Shown here in pieces: positions 17,261-26,050 of a stretch of 54,513 bases of DNA. Below the pieces are notes generated by a model. That model was not told the DNA's origin, did not search any database, and saw nothing but the letters and a program-made list of their open reading frames with translations. Numbering within the stretch: position 1 is the first letter of the stretch; each line of letters opens with the position of its first letter. Source of the stretch: Oscillospiraceae bacterium (lineage in GTDB: Bacteria; Bacillota; Clostridia; Oscillospirales; Ruminococcaceae); the NCBI GenBank assembly GCA_016295145.1, contig JAEDLR010000005.1:1-54513 (forward strand). Direction: 5' to 3'. The translations under genes were made by a program, and so were the position numbers.

Positions 17261-17306
17261 ACACTCATACGAGTGTAATTTTACCACATCTGCCGGGCAT
17301 TGTCAA
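17261..17306 (-). promoter_or_regulatory. purA promoter with an inverted repeat at the start site
   Basis: On the minus strand TTGACA (17301-17306), 17 bp, TAAAAT (17278-17283). Immediately downstream, at the expected +1 region, ACACTC and GAGTGT arms (17261-17266, 17271-17276) form an inverted repeat with a 4-base centre that could be an operator or a 5' hairpin. Confidence 0.65.
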
Positions 17307-17400
17307 GCCAAAACAGGTTACATTCTGCAAATTTGCCATGCTGTGCAAAGCTTTTTTGATTCTGTTCATCGCTTTAGCGCATTCGCACAAAAGGGGGTAC

Positions 17401-17427
17401 GCTTATGGGGACTCCGTCCCCATAAGC
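17401..17427 (-). terminator. Hairpin terminator of the Clp gene
   Basis: A perfect 12-bp stem (17401-17412 with 17416-17427) with a 3-base loop, 6 bases beyond the Clp stop. The minus-strand T-run is interrupted (CCCCCTTTTG); the plus-strand side has five T residues, so it may also block read-through from the other side. Confidence 0.7.
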
Positions 17428-17433
17428 CGTTTT

Positions 17434-19716
17434 TCAGCATGAGCAAATGGGAGCGACCTCTGCAATGGTAAGTTTACCGTTTTGGAGGCACAGAAATTTT
17501 TCGCCCTTGCCCTTTCGCAGCAGACTATCCGCCAACAGCGATTCAACCTCGCGCACCAGATGGCTGCGCAATGCTCTCGCGCCTCCATGTGCCGTATCGG
17601 CGTGGGCGCAGAGATATGAGATGCTCTCTTCACTCCACGAAAAGCTGCATTGCAAAGCCGCCATACGGTCGCGCAATTGTTCAAGGAAACGCAGCGCAAT
17701 GATGTGCAGATCTGCTTGCGACAAAGGGCGGAACACGATCTGCTCATCCAGACGGTGCAATAATTCGGGACGCAGCAGCTTTTGGGCGTGATGCAGCATC
17801 TGCGCACCCGGTTCGGAATCCTTTCCGGCGAAGCCCAGCGGCTGTCCGGCAGCGTTTTCTGCACCGACATTGGAAGTCAGCACGATCATCGTATTGGAAA
17901 AATCCGCACAGTTACCGTGGGTATCCTGCAGAGAGCCCTCCTCCAGTATCTGCAGCAGCAGATTCAGTACATCGGGATGTGCCTTTTCCATTTCATCAAA
18001 CAGCACCAGACTATACGGCTTTTTGCGCACCTGCTCAATCAGCAAGCCGCCTTCCTCGTGCCCCACATAGCCGGGAGGTGCACCAATCAGACGGGATACC
18101 GCGTGCTTTTCCATATACTCGCTCATATCTATGCGAATCAGATTGCCCGCAAAGAGCTGCTCTGCAATTATGCGTGCCAGAGCCGTTTTGCCAACACCAG
18201 TGGGTCCAAGCAGCAAAAAGCTGCCCCATGGACGATGCCCCTGCCGCAAACCACTGCGGCTGCGCCGAATGGCATCTGCAACTGCTTTGATCGCTTGATC
18301 CTGTCCGATGATCTGTGCCGAAAGGGTTTCTTCCAGATGCAGCAGTGCGGCAGTTTCGCAGGCATCGGGATTTTGTACAGGCACACCTACTCTTGCCGAT
18401 ACCACGGCTGCAATGTTCGATTCCTGCAATTGAGGCAGCGTGGGAGTCAGTTCAGTGGCAAGTTCCAAGTCGTTATCTGTCAGATTCCGCGGCGATGGGG
18501 TCTGCATTTGTACCGAGGCACAGGCTTCGTCTAACAAATCGAGTGCCTTATCGGGCAATGCACGGTCGTGAATATACCGTACTGCATACTGCACCGCAGC
18601 CTGCAAGGCGGCATCGTCGATCTGCACATGATGATATTGCTCATAGCGTGGGCGCAGACCCTGCAGCATAGCAATTGCCGCTGCAGGTGACGGCTCTGCG
18701 ATCTGCACTGCCTGAAAACGACGCTCCAGAGCCGCATCCTTTTCAATATGCCTGCGATATTCGCTGTCAGTGGTAGCACCGATGAGCTGTAGCTCTCCCC
18801 GGGCGAGACGGGGTTTCATCATATTGGCGGCATCAATGGCACCTTCGGCTGCACCTGCCCCCACGATAATATGCACCTCATCTACGAACAGTATCAGATT
18901 GTTTTGTGCAGCAGCTTCATCCATGCAGGCTTTCAGGCGATCTTCAAAATCGCCACGATATTTTGCCCCTGCAAGCATGGCGGTAAAATCCAGTGCAATA
19001 ATTGCCTTATCCCGCAATGCGGGGGGAACTTTGCCCTGCACGATGCGCTTTGCCACACCCTCTACGATGGCAGTTTTGCCCACACCTGCAGTGCCGATCA
19101 GGCAAGGATTGTTTTTGTTTCGGCGCAGCAGAATCTGCATCACGCGCTGCAATTCTTGTTCTCTGCCGATGAGCGGGTCAAAGGCCTCGGCAGTCACGGG
19201 GTCGGTAAGATGCTTGCCGTATTTCATCAACGTGGGGCAGCGCTTTTCATCAAAGCTGATATTGGGCAGCTGTATGCCATCTGCAACGCCATCTTTTGCC
19301 AGACGATACAACTGCGCAGGATCGGAAATTCCCATTGTCCGCAGAATCGCCGCAGCACCGCATTGCTCCTCATGCAGCACTGCCAAAAGCAGATGCTCGC
19401 TGCCTGCCGCTGTCTGGTGCTGTTGCTGTGCGAGGGTTTTTGCCTGTTCCAGAATACGGCAGAGCGCGGGAGTAAATGCCGCCTCAGTGAGTTGTACTGC
19501 GTTGCCTCTGCCGATTTCTTTCAGCATTGCCTGGTGATAATTACGCAAATGCACCCGATTGGTGCGCAAAATCGCAGCGCCCACATTGTTGCCGTCGCGC
19601 AGCATGGCAAGCAGCAGATGTTCGCTGCCCACAAATGTATGCCCCAGCTGTTCCGCGTGCGCCAGTGCGGATTCTATGATCTGCTTTGCTTTTTTGGTGT
19701 ATTGCTCCGATTGCAA
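17434..19716 (-). CDS. clpC: ClpC/ClpA-like AAA+ protease unfoldase
   Basis: A 760-residue double-AAA+ Clp ATPase. Two Clp N-domain repeats cover about 1-140. The first AAA module has Walker A GTAGVGKT near 208-215; the second has GPTGVGKT near 504-511. A PLGF tripeptide near 627-629 occupies the position of the ClpP-docking loop, so it should feed ClpP. The middle coiled-coil/UVR domain of typical ClpC (about 810 residues) is missing, making it ClpA-like in length. No ATG is available at the conserved N-terminus; translation appears to start at TTG (19714-19716) behind GGGAGGG. No mcsA, mcsB or ctsR lies alongside. Confidence 0.9.
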   Translation of the reverse strand: MQSEQYTKKAKQIIESALAHAEQLGHTFVGSEHLLLAMLRDGNNVGAAILRTNRVHLRNYHQAMLKEIGRGNAVQLTEAAFTPALCRILEQAKTLAQQQHQTAAGSEHLLLAVLHEEQCGAAAILRTMGISDPAQLYRLAKDGVADGIQLPNISFDEKRCPTLMKYGKHLTDPVTAEAFDPLIGREQELQRVMQILLRRNKNNPCLIGTAGVGKTAIVEGVAKRIVQGKVPPALRDKAIIALDFTAMLAGAKYRGDFEDRLKACMDEAAAQNNLILFVDEVHIIVGAGAAEGAIDAANMMKPRLARGELQLIGATTDSEYRRHIEKDAALERRFQAVQIAEPSPAAAIAMLQGLRPRYEQYHHVQIDDAALQAAVQYAVRYIHDRALPDKALDLLDEACASVQMQTPSPRNLTDNDLELATELTPTLPQLQESNIAAVVSARVGVPVQNPDACETAALLHLEETLSAQIIGQDQAIKAVADAIRRSRSGLRQGHRPWGSFLLLGPTGVGKTALARIIAEQLFAGNLIRIDMSEYMEKHAVSRLIGAPPGYVGHEEGGLLIEQVRKKPYSLVLFDEMEKAHPDVLNLLLQILEEGSLQDTHGNCADFSNTMIVLTSNVGAENAAGQPLGFAGKDSEPGAQMLHHAQKLLRPELLHRLDEQIVFRPLSQADLHIIALRFLEQLRDRMAALQCSFSWSEESISYLCAHADTAHGGARALRSHLVREVESLLADSLLRKGKGEKFLCLQNGKLTIAEVAPICSC

Positions 19717-19860
19717 GGTGATGCCCTCCCTGATTACAAATATGAATTGCCATCCGCTTCATCTTATTCGCATTGTACGGCGATCATGATGACGGCGGCT
19801 TTGCAAATTCAGTATGGGCGATTGTACAAAGCCTCATGCAAGGGGCGTGCGAAAATTTTT

Positions 19861-19875
19861 TGTGATGCCGTCACA
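19861..19875. promoter_or_regulatory. TGTGA-N5-TCACA inverted repeat
   Basis: A perfect palindrome with 5-bp arms, resembling Crp/Fnr-type sites, about 120 bp before the Cys-rich microprotein gene and 145 bp before the divergent Clp gene. A Crp/Fnr regulator is not encoded in the window, so the assignment is only a resemblance. Confidence 0.35.
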
Positions 19876-19991
19876 CATTTTCTGCTGTGGCATATCATGA
19901 CATTGGGAAGCGACGAACCGCCTCTCCCACCACGCAAGGCGATCCGGACGCCGAGCGATTACACAAATCTTTTTGAAGGAGTGCTTGATTT

Positions 19992-20129
19992 ATGAACTGT
20001 GGATTCGAGGGTAACAACTGCTGCTGGATTATCATTCTGATTGTTCTGTTCTTCCTGTTCTGCGGCTGTGGCTGCGGCAATTCCTGGGGCGGCAACAACT
20101 GCGGCTGCAACAACAACTCCTGCTGCTGA
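19992..20129 (+). CDS. 45-residue cysteine-rich membrane microprotein
   Basis: ATG at 19992 behind GAAGGAG opens a 45-residue frame ending TGCTGCTGA. Residues 1-10 hold a CC pair, 11-23 form one hydrophobic helix (WIIILIVLFFLF), and the rest is almost only Cys, Gly and Asn (CGCGCGNSWGGNNCGC). It has 11 cysteines. Short high-cysteine proteins of this style are annotated in ruminococci as chorion-class high-cysteine proteins, and the layout recalls the YjcZ-type small membrane proteins of spore formers. Function unknown. A strong terminator follows 25 bases later, which supports a real single-gene unit. Confidence 0.8.
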   Translation: MNCGFEGNNCCWIIILIVLFFLFCGCGCGNSWGGNNCGCNNNSCC

Positions 20130-20154
20130 TTTTTCTCGGTAGTCAGTAGATGAC

Positions 20155-20192
20155 AAAATCCCACCCGTGGCAATCCTGCGGGTGGGATTTTT
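20155..20192 (+). terminator. Intrinsic terminator of the microprotein gene
   Basis: A 13-bp stem (20155-20167 with 20179-20191) rich in CCCACCCG/CGGGTGGG, ending in a T-run. The mirrored A-run lets it also stop the ABC-F gene on the minus strand. Confidence 0.85.
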
Positions 20193-20251
20193 GTGGTGTG
20201 GTGATCGGCTGATTTGGGCAGTGCCCCAATATGAATCTATCGGAGGTACCG

Positions 20252-22177
20252 CTACGTTTCTTCTTCCTCAAGCAGAATCAACTGTTCCAGCATATCATCC
20301 AGCATCTGGCGGATCTCCTCCAGACGCAGGCAAGCTGCTTGCATTTTCGGGTAATCACTGTACACAGCCTCATCCTCCAGCGATGCCTGAACCGCAGCCT
20401 GTTCTGCCTGTAGTGCTTCCATTTCCTGTTCAATGCGGCGTTGTTCCTGACGGCGCTTTGCATCCTGGCTGCGTTGCTCCTTGGTGCGGTAGCTTCGCTT
20501 TGCGATTTCTGCGGATTTTTTGGCTTTCTCCTGCTGTGCGGCTTTTTCTTCCTCCTCGGTACGGCGACGAAGCTGCTCCTGATACATCGAGAATTTCCCC
20601 TTGAAGCGTTCCAGGTTGCCGTCTTTCATCACCAACAGCCCATCTGCAATGCGCTCCAGCAGATAGCGGTCATGGCTGACAAACAGAATGGTACCATCGA
20701 AAGCAGCCAGTGCTTCTTCCAGAACCTCTTTTGTAGCAAGGTCAAGATGGTTTGTCGGCTCATCCAGCAGCAGCACATTGCCATGCTCCATCATCAATAT
20801 GGCAAAGCAAAGCTTAGCACGCTCACCGCCGGAGATAACACCGACTTCTTTAAAGACATTTTCGCCTGTCAAGCGCACCTGTCCCAGCAGACTGCGCACT
20901 TCAAAATCGCTGAGAGTGGGGTATCTGTCGTGCAACTCCTGCATAACCGTAATATACGGGTTGAGGCTCTCGCTTTCCTGCTCAAAACAGGCAAGGCGCA
21001 CACCGGATGCCCAACGCACCAGCCCTTTATGGGGCAGAATATTCCGCAGCACTTTCAGCAATGTTGATTTGCCTGCGCCGTTTTCACCAATGATGCCGAG
21101 TTTTTCACCGCGGCGTACTGAAAACGTGATATCCTCCATGAGCGTAGTGCGTTTGTCACCCTCGCCAACGGTAAGATCAATGCCGCGCACCTCCAGAAGA
21201 TCCAGTGGCGGCGTGACTGCATAGGTAAACGCCAGTTTTGCGCTTTTTGCCTCAGCAAAGGGCTTTTCCACACGCTCGATTTTCTCAAGCTGCTTCACAC
21301 GGCTTTTTGCACTTTTGGAAGTAGAAGCACGCACCAGATTACGCGCCACATAGTCCTCTAATTTGGCGATCTCTTTCTGCTGTGCGTCGTATTCTTTTTG
21401 CTGTCTGGCGACTGCCTCAGCGCGCAGATGGGTATATGCCGTATAATTGCCCTTATATCGGCTGAGGTGCCCGTGTTCCAGTTCACAGATGCTCGTGCAG
21501 AGCCTGTCAAGGAAGAAACGGTCATGGCTGACGATCAGCAGCGCACCTTTCCAATCTCTGAGGTAGTCCTCCAGCCAACTGATCGTTTGGAAATCCAGAT
21601 GGTTGGTGGGTTCGTCGAGAATCAGCAATTCGGGTGCTTCCAACAGCAGCTTACAAAGCGCAAGTCTGGTTTTTTCGCCGCCGGAAAACCCCGATACTCT
21701 GCGTTCCATGTCCTTCTCAGTAAAGCCCATGCCAAACAGCACCGTGCGGATGCGCACATCGGTGCGGTAGCCGTCATTGCTTTCAAAATAGGCAGACAGT
21801 CTGGCATATTCATCCGATTCGGCATCGGTCAGACCCTCATTCATTTTCGCTTCCAGACGGCGCATTTCTTCCTGTGCGGCAAGCAGTGGCGCAAAGGCAT
21901 TGTTCATTTCCTCCAGCACGGTGCAAGTGCCGTCCAGCCCTGCATTCTGCGCAAGATATCCCACGCGCAGATAGGTTGCTTTGGCAATGACAGGCTCCTC
22001 GGCATCCACGCGGTCGGGCAGTTCATCCTCCATCAGAATGCGCAACAGTGTACTTTTCCCGCAGCCGTTGATGCCCACCAAGCCGATGCGATCCTGGTTT
22101 TCCACTGTCAGTGCAACGGATTTCAGCACCTGCGCCCCTTGGTAGAATTTATTGATTCCTGTACAGGATAACAGCAT
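20252..22177 (-). CDS. ABC-F family ATPase (ribosome-associated)
   Basis: A 641-residue soluble protein with two ABC domains and no membrane helices. Walker A motifs are GINGCGKS and GENGAGKS; signatures are SGGEKTRL and SGGERAKL; both Walker B regions read LLDEPTNHLDL or similar. The interdomain linker and a charged C-terminal coiled coil (about 525-640, Glu/Lys/Gln rich) match the YdiF/YfmM branch. ABC-F proteins bind the ribosomal E site to relieve stalling or give antibiotic protection; this one is probably a housekeeping member. It starts 11 bp after the amidohydrolase gene in the long alaS-led run. Confidence 0.92.
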   Translation of the reverse strand: MLLSCTGINKFYQGAQVLKSVALTVENQDRIGLVGINGCGKSTLLRILMEDELPDRVDAEEPVIAKATYLRVGYLAQNAGLDGTCTVLEEMNNAFAPLLAAQEEMRRLEAKMNEGLTDAESDEYARLSAYFESNDGYRTDVRIRTVLFGMGFTEKDMERRVSGFSGGEKTRLALCKLLLEAPELLILDEPTNHLDFQTISWLEDYLRDWKGALLIVSHDRFFLDRLCTSICELEHGHLSRYKGNYTAYTHLRAEAVARQQKEYDAQQKEIAKLEDYVARNLVRASTSKSAKSRVKQLEKIERVEKPFAEAKSAKLAFTYAVTPPLDLLEVRGIDLTVGEGDKRTTLMEDITFSVRRGEKLGIIGENGAGKSTLLKVLRNILPHKGLVRWASGVRLACFEQESESLNPYITVMQELHDRYPTLSDFEVRSLLGQVRLTGENVFKEVGVISGGERAKLCFAILMMEHGNVLLLDEPTNHLDLATKEVLEEALAAFDGTILFVSHDRYLLERIADGLLVMKDGNLERFKGKFSMYQEQLRRRTEEEEKAAQQEKAKKSAEIAKRSYRTKEQRSQDAKRRQEQRRIEQEMEALQAEQAAVQASLEDEAVYSDYPKMQAACLRLEEIRQMLDDMLEQLILLEEEET

Positions 22178-22188
22178 ATATCTTTTCC

Positions 22189-23001
22189 TTATAGTTTCAT
22201 AAACCGTTTTGCATTCTCTGCAAAAATCTTACGATACGCATCCTCGGTGAGGCCCAGCGCAAAATGATGCTCCACCTCCTCGGCAGGCGACCACATGGGG
22301 AAATCCGTGCCGAACATACAACGCTCCACGCCGTAGTGATGAATCAGGCGCAGTGCGCGTTCTTTGGACATAAATGAAAGGGAGCTGCTGGTATCAACCA
22401 TCATTTGTTCGACAGGGTGGAGTACCGCTTCTGCCTCATCCCATGCGCCGTAACCGCCCAGGTGGGAAGCGATCACCTGCAGCTTCGGGAAGTCTTTCAT
22501 CACCTGTGCCAGCATGGTGGGGTGGGAAAAATCATGGCGGTAGTCACCCATATGAATCAGCAAGGGCAATCTGCCCTCAATGGCTTCATAAATGCGGTAG
22601 GCTTTCGGATCATCAATGGCGGTGCGCTGAAAATCGGGGTGCAGTTTGATGCCTTTCATTCCCATGCCGATGACGCGATCTACTTCCTCTGCAATGTTTT
22701 CATAATCGCCGTGCAGCGCGGCAAAGCCGATGAATTCGGGGTGTGCATTGCACTCAGCGGCAATAAAATCGTTGATGGAAGTGACCTGCTTTGCGGTGGT
22801 TGCCACCGAGCAGACAAGCATTTTCTTTGCGCCGATTTCCCGTTCTGCCTGCAGCAATCCTTCGGATTCACCGATGGCATAAAACATCTTGATATCGTAA
22901 AAATCACCGACGGAGTGGGTTGCCTTCTCACTGATTTTATGGGGAAAAATATGCGCGTGCATATCAATGATCTCAAAATCCTTTGCGTTCAATGTGGACA
23001 T
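22189..23001 (-). CDS. Amidohydrolase-family (TIM-barrel) metal-dependent hydrolase
   Basis: A 270-residue amidohydrolase_2-type barrel. The metal-binding HAH pair is in IDMHAHIFPH (near residue 15), later ligands appear in GIKLHPDF, LLIHMGD, ASHLGGYG and the C-terminal Asp in MFGTDFPMW. Substrate unknown; relatives include decarboxylases and lactone hydrolases. The ATG at 22999-23001 has AAAGGAAG upstream. It lies between the MBOAT and ABC-F genes with short gaps, so it is probably co-transcribed. Confidence 0.88.
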   Translation of the reverse strand: MSTLNAKDFEIIDMHAHIFPHKISEKATHSVGDFYDIKMFYAIGESEGLLQAEREIGAKKMLVCSVATTAKQVTSINDFIAAECNAHPEFIGFAALHGDYENIAEEVDRVIGMGMKGIKLHPDFQRTAIDDPKAYRIYEAIEGRLPLLIHMGDYRHDFSHPTMLAQVMKDFPKLQVIASHLGGYGAWDEAEAVLHPVEQMMVDTSSSLSFMSKERALRLIHHYGVERCMFGTDFPMWSPAEEVEHHFALGLTEDAYRKIFAENAKRFMKL

Positions 23002-23023
23002 GATCTGAAAACTTCCTTTCTGT

Positions 23024-24337
23024 TCAAGAGAGCAATGTGCCCATACACAGGATGAGCAAAAGACATTCGTTAAGGGGTACCAGCAGTACACTAAGCCAAT
23101 TGAGGATGCGGCTGTGTGCTGCGCAGCGTTTCAGCCATTGCCGGATGGGCAGAAGCAACAAAGCGCTGCCGAGTAGTGAGAGCCAGTTGATTTTCAGGGC
23201 ATAGAGTACTTCGGTGTGAAGCCGAAATCCGTTTGCGCCGATGAGCGCAAGGCCGTAATCCACGGCACTGCCGAAGGTGGCAGGGTAAAGGGTACTGATG
23301 CTCAACAGCATCATGCAGATTACAATGGCTCTTTGGAGGGCAATGGGCAAGCGTATCCTCAAGTCACCAAAGAGCTGCTGCAATTTCGGCTCTGCCCATA
23401 AGATCAGTGAAAGCAGTAAACTCCATAGCAGACTGTTCCAGCCACGACCGAACAGCAACCCCACCGTTACACCAAATGCAAGCATCCGCACGCCCCGGCG
23501 CAGGGAGGGCATATACATATGAAAGACGCGTTTTGCCCATTGCGCTGCAGCAGTCCAGTGCTGTTCCCAGTATTTGCGGTAGGTGGGGGCTGCGGGCAAT
23601 GTCTGTAAACGCTCGGGATATATATAGCCCAGCATAGAGCCGAGTCCTCTGCCCATTTGTGCCATGCCGCCCAGACTGTAACGCACTGCAAAAAAAATGA
23701 TGATCAAGCCAATGAGCGCATCGGGCAATGAGAGCGTTTTCGATTCTGCACGCTGCAGCAAAATCTCCGCAATGGCGTTTGCAGGCAGCGCAAGCAGTAC
23801 AAGCTTTGCAAATCCGCGGATAAAGCTGCCGATGCCCTTTCCAAAGCGCGTCAGCGAGCATTTGCAGTTTTCGGTGATGTATTCATACTGCGCAACCGTC
23901 AATACGGGACCTGCCCATAAACGCATCAGCCCGAAGCAGTACCCGAAATATACCCCAAAGGGCAGCATCGGTTGCGGATGATGATAGTACATGAGCAGCA
24001 GTTCCACCAGTTGCATCAGGCAAAGTGTCATAGCAATGGGCACCGAGCCATGCCAGAACCGCGAAAGCAGCACCATGCAGACCAAAAAGCAGAAGCCTGC
24101 GATCATGGTGCTCTCTTTTCGGCGCGCAGAGGATACCTCATTGATATGCAGCAGCAGAAGCCGCACCATAAATACCGAAAGTATCATGGGCAGAAATGCG
24201 GACAGCCCCTGTAATAAGCAGTAGATGAAGCCTGCGGCACCGCACCACAGGGTGCGCCAGTTCTTTGGCAGGCAGATACCGATCAGCACAACAGCAGGGA
24301 AGAAAAACAGCAGAAAATCCAGGGAAGCAAGCTGCAT
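23024..24337 (-). CDS. AlgI-like MBOAT membrane protein lacking the catalytic histidine
   Basis: A 437-residue polytopic membrane protein. Segments align with AlgI-type O-acyltransferases: LWAGPVLTVAQYEYI (for the AGPIVRY region), GIGSFIRGFAKLVLL, SLGGMAQMGRGLGSMLGYIYPE (for GYSDMAIGLGRMLGF), KYWEQHWTAAAQW (for DFWRRWHISLSTW) and GLLFGRGWNSLLW (for GLWHGAxWNFxxW). In the last, the catalytic His is Phe296, and the second conserved His is also gone. Either it is a pseudoenzyme or it works differently. The ATG overlaps the RNase M5 stop (TAATG). No SGNH acetylation partner lies nearby. Confidence 0.7.
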   Translation of the reverse strand: MQLASLDFLLFFFPAVVLIGICLPKNWRTLWCGAAGFIYCLLQGLSAFLPMILSVFMVRLLLLHINEVSSARRKESTMIAGFCFLVCMVLLSRFWHGSVPIAMTLCLMQLVELLLMYYHHPQPMLPFGVYFGYCFGLMRLWAGPVLTVAQYEYITENCKCSLTRFGKGIGSFIRGFAKLVLLALPANAIAEILLQRAESKTLSLPDALIGLIIIFFAVRYSLGGMAQMGRGLGSMLGYIYPERLQTLPAAPTYRKYWEQHWTAAAQWAKRVFHMYMPSLRRGVRMLAFGVTVGLLFGRGWNSLLWSLLLSLILWAEPKLQQLFGDLRIRLPIALQRAIVICMMLLSISTLYPATFGSAVDYGLALIGANGFRLHTEVLYALKINWLSLLGSALLLLPIRQWLKRCAAHSRILNWLSVLLVPLNECLLLILCMGTLLS

Positions 24338-24951
24338 TATGTTCCCTCCTCACGCGGTAGATGTGCAGCGAGGAAGTCGCCAAACGCTTCGGCAGTTGTC
24401 ATGGTGGAAAGCACCTCGCATAGGCCGTTGACCGATAAGTGGCAGGGCAAATGCAGAGCCTCCAACAGGGCTTTGCGGCGCATGGAGCAATTGGCATAGC
24501 CTGTCAGGTCATATTCATAGAGCAGCGCAGGCGTAATAGGCGTGCCCTGCCTTGGTGCTGCATCCATATCGAATAATCCGGCGCGTGCGAATGCCGCCAT
24601 CAGGGTCTCTCTATCCATGCCCTCTACGCCAAGCGTTCCCTCCGCCGAGGGCTTTGCCTTGCGTTTTTCCTTGCCGTGAATGCCGGGGATATACACATGA
24701 TACAGCTTTCCCTCGGTGATCGCGCCCTTGAGATAGCCCCGTATCTGAAAGCCGGCGGCATCGGCATCGGTCAGGATCACCACACCGACGGTACGGGCAT
24801 AATGGCGTATCAATTCCAGTTGCGCAGGGCGCTTGTAGATGCGAAAGCCGTCCGTGACGATCACAGTGCAATCAAAATAGGTGTGGATGCAGATCTTATC
24901 ATATTTGCCCTCCACTACCACAGCAGGCACGAGTGTGATTTTCTCGTTCAA
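24337..24951 (-). CDS. rnmV: Ribonuclease M5-like toprim protein
   Basis: A 204-residue toprim nuclease. The catalytic Glu is in VVEGKYDK and the metal-binding acidic pair in ILTDADAAG; a DUF4093-like C-terminal domain follows. RNase M5 trims 5S rRNA precursors. No ATG fits: the start is TTG at 24949-24951, overlapping the holA stop, with GAGGGGG upstream. The Thr/Phe-rich DGFRIYKR segment is typical of the family. It is placed between holA and the MBOAT gene, sharing overlaps with both. Confidence 0.85.
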   Translation of the reverse strand: MNEKITLVPAVVVEGKYDKICIHTYFDCTVIVTDGFRIYKRPAQLELIRHYARTVGVVILTDADAAGFQIRGYLKGAITEGKLYHVYIPGIHGKEKRKAKPSAEGTLGVEGMDRETLMAAFARAGLFDMDAAPRQGTPITPALLYEYDLTGYANCSMRRKALLEALHLPCHLSVNGLCEVLSTMTTAEAFGDFLAAHLPREEGT

Positions 24952-26027
24952 CCCGAACCCCCCTCGGTACGCGGCGCACGCAGCATCTGCACAATTGCTT
25001 GCTCCAGGAGCAGCTTTGGTGCAGTGCGGCTGGATTTACACGCACGGTCGGTTTCACGCAGAATACGGATACAGGCGCGCAACTGCGGAAGGCTCATATT
25101 GCGGCAATCGCGCATGGCATTGCGCACCAGAAATTCCTTGTTTTTGGGGTAGCCAAATTCCTCCGCGATGGTATCCTGCTGCTTTGCCGCGCCAAGCCCC
25201 AGTTTTGCGCGGTATAGATCGGTAAAATTGCTTGTCAGGATCGCCAGCAGCCCCAGTATGGTTTTGGAATCCTCGCTTCTTGCGGTCAGCATCTGCAATA
25301 GAGAAAAAGCTTCATTGCCATTGCCTGCGGTTACAGCCTTCGCCAGACGAAACACATCGGCATCCGGTTGCGCAACGGTTAGGGCGTCCAGCATTTCTAA
25401 GGTGATCTCGCCGCTGTCGGCGCAGGCCATCAGCTTATCCAGTTCGGTATGCACCAATGTGGAATCGCACAGGCAGCGGTTGGCAAGCAGTTCGGCTTCA
25501 TTTCTGCCGATCGTACAGCCGTGACGCTTGGCGCGTTCCTGAATCTGCTTGCCCAGTTGCAACGCATTTTTCTTTTCGCAGATGCACAGAATGCCGTTTT
25601 TTTCAAAAAACGCAGCGATTTTCTTATGCTTTGGCAAAAAGGCAGGCTCGCCGCGTTTGATCTCATACACTTGCAGCGCAGAGATCACCACCAGTACAAC
25701 GACACGCTCCGGCAGATTTTTCCACAGTTCCAGTGCGGCATCCACTGTGGCAGCCGGCAGCGTATCGGGGTCGAAATCCCGCACGATAATGACATTATAC
25801 GGCTGAAACATCGGGCAGAACATACAAGTCTCAGCCATGCGGTCCAGATCCAGCGCCTGCCCGTCAAATACGGTGTACGAGAGCGCATCGCCGTCTGTCA
25901 GCTTTTTTATGATTCGCTTTTGCAGATTGTTCGCTGTCACGCCATCCTCGCCGCAGATATAGCAGCAGGATGGCGGAGTTTCCCTGCTCATTTCCCGCAG
26001 GGTATCCTGTGCGCTGAGCCTTGGCAT
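24948..26027 (-). CDS. holA: DNA polymerase III delta subunit
   Basis: A 359-residue clamp-loader subunit that opens the sliding clamp. The N-terminal AAA-like part shows CYICGEDG in place of a functional Walker A, as expected for delta, and the C-terminal collar region (KLLLEQAIVQML) is recognisable. I chose ATG 26025-26027 because AAAGGAG lies eight bases upstream; another ATG at 26051 overlaps the comEC stop. The comEC-holA adjacency is common in bacteria. Confidence 0.88.
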   Translation of the reverse strand: MPRLSAQDTLREMSRETPPSCCYICGEDGVTANNLQKRIIKKLTDGDALSYTVFDGQALDLDRMAETCMFCPMFQPYNVIIVRDFDPDTLPAATVDAALELWKNLPERVVVLVVISALQVYEIKRGEPAFLPKHKKIAAFFEKNGILCICEKKNALQLGKQIQERAKRHGCTIGRNEAELLANRCLCDSTLVHTELDKLMACADSGEITLEMLDALTVAQPDADVFRLAKAVTAGNGNEAFSLLQMLTARSEDSKTILGLLAILTSNFTDLYRAKLGLGAAKQQDTIAEEFGYPKNKEFLVRNAMRDCRNMSLPQLRACIRILRETDRACKSSRTAPKLLLEQAIVQMLRAPRTEGGSG

Positions 26028-26050
26028 ATTGCACACTCCTTTCCGTAGCA

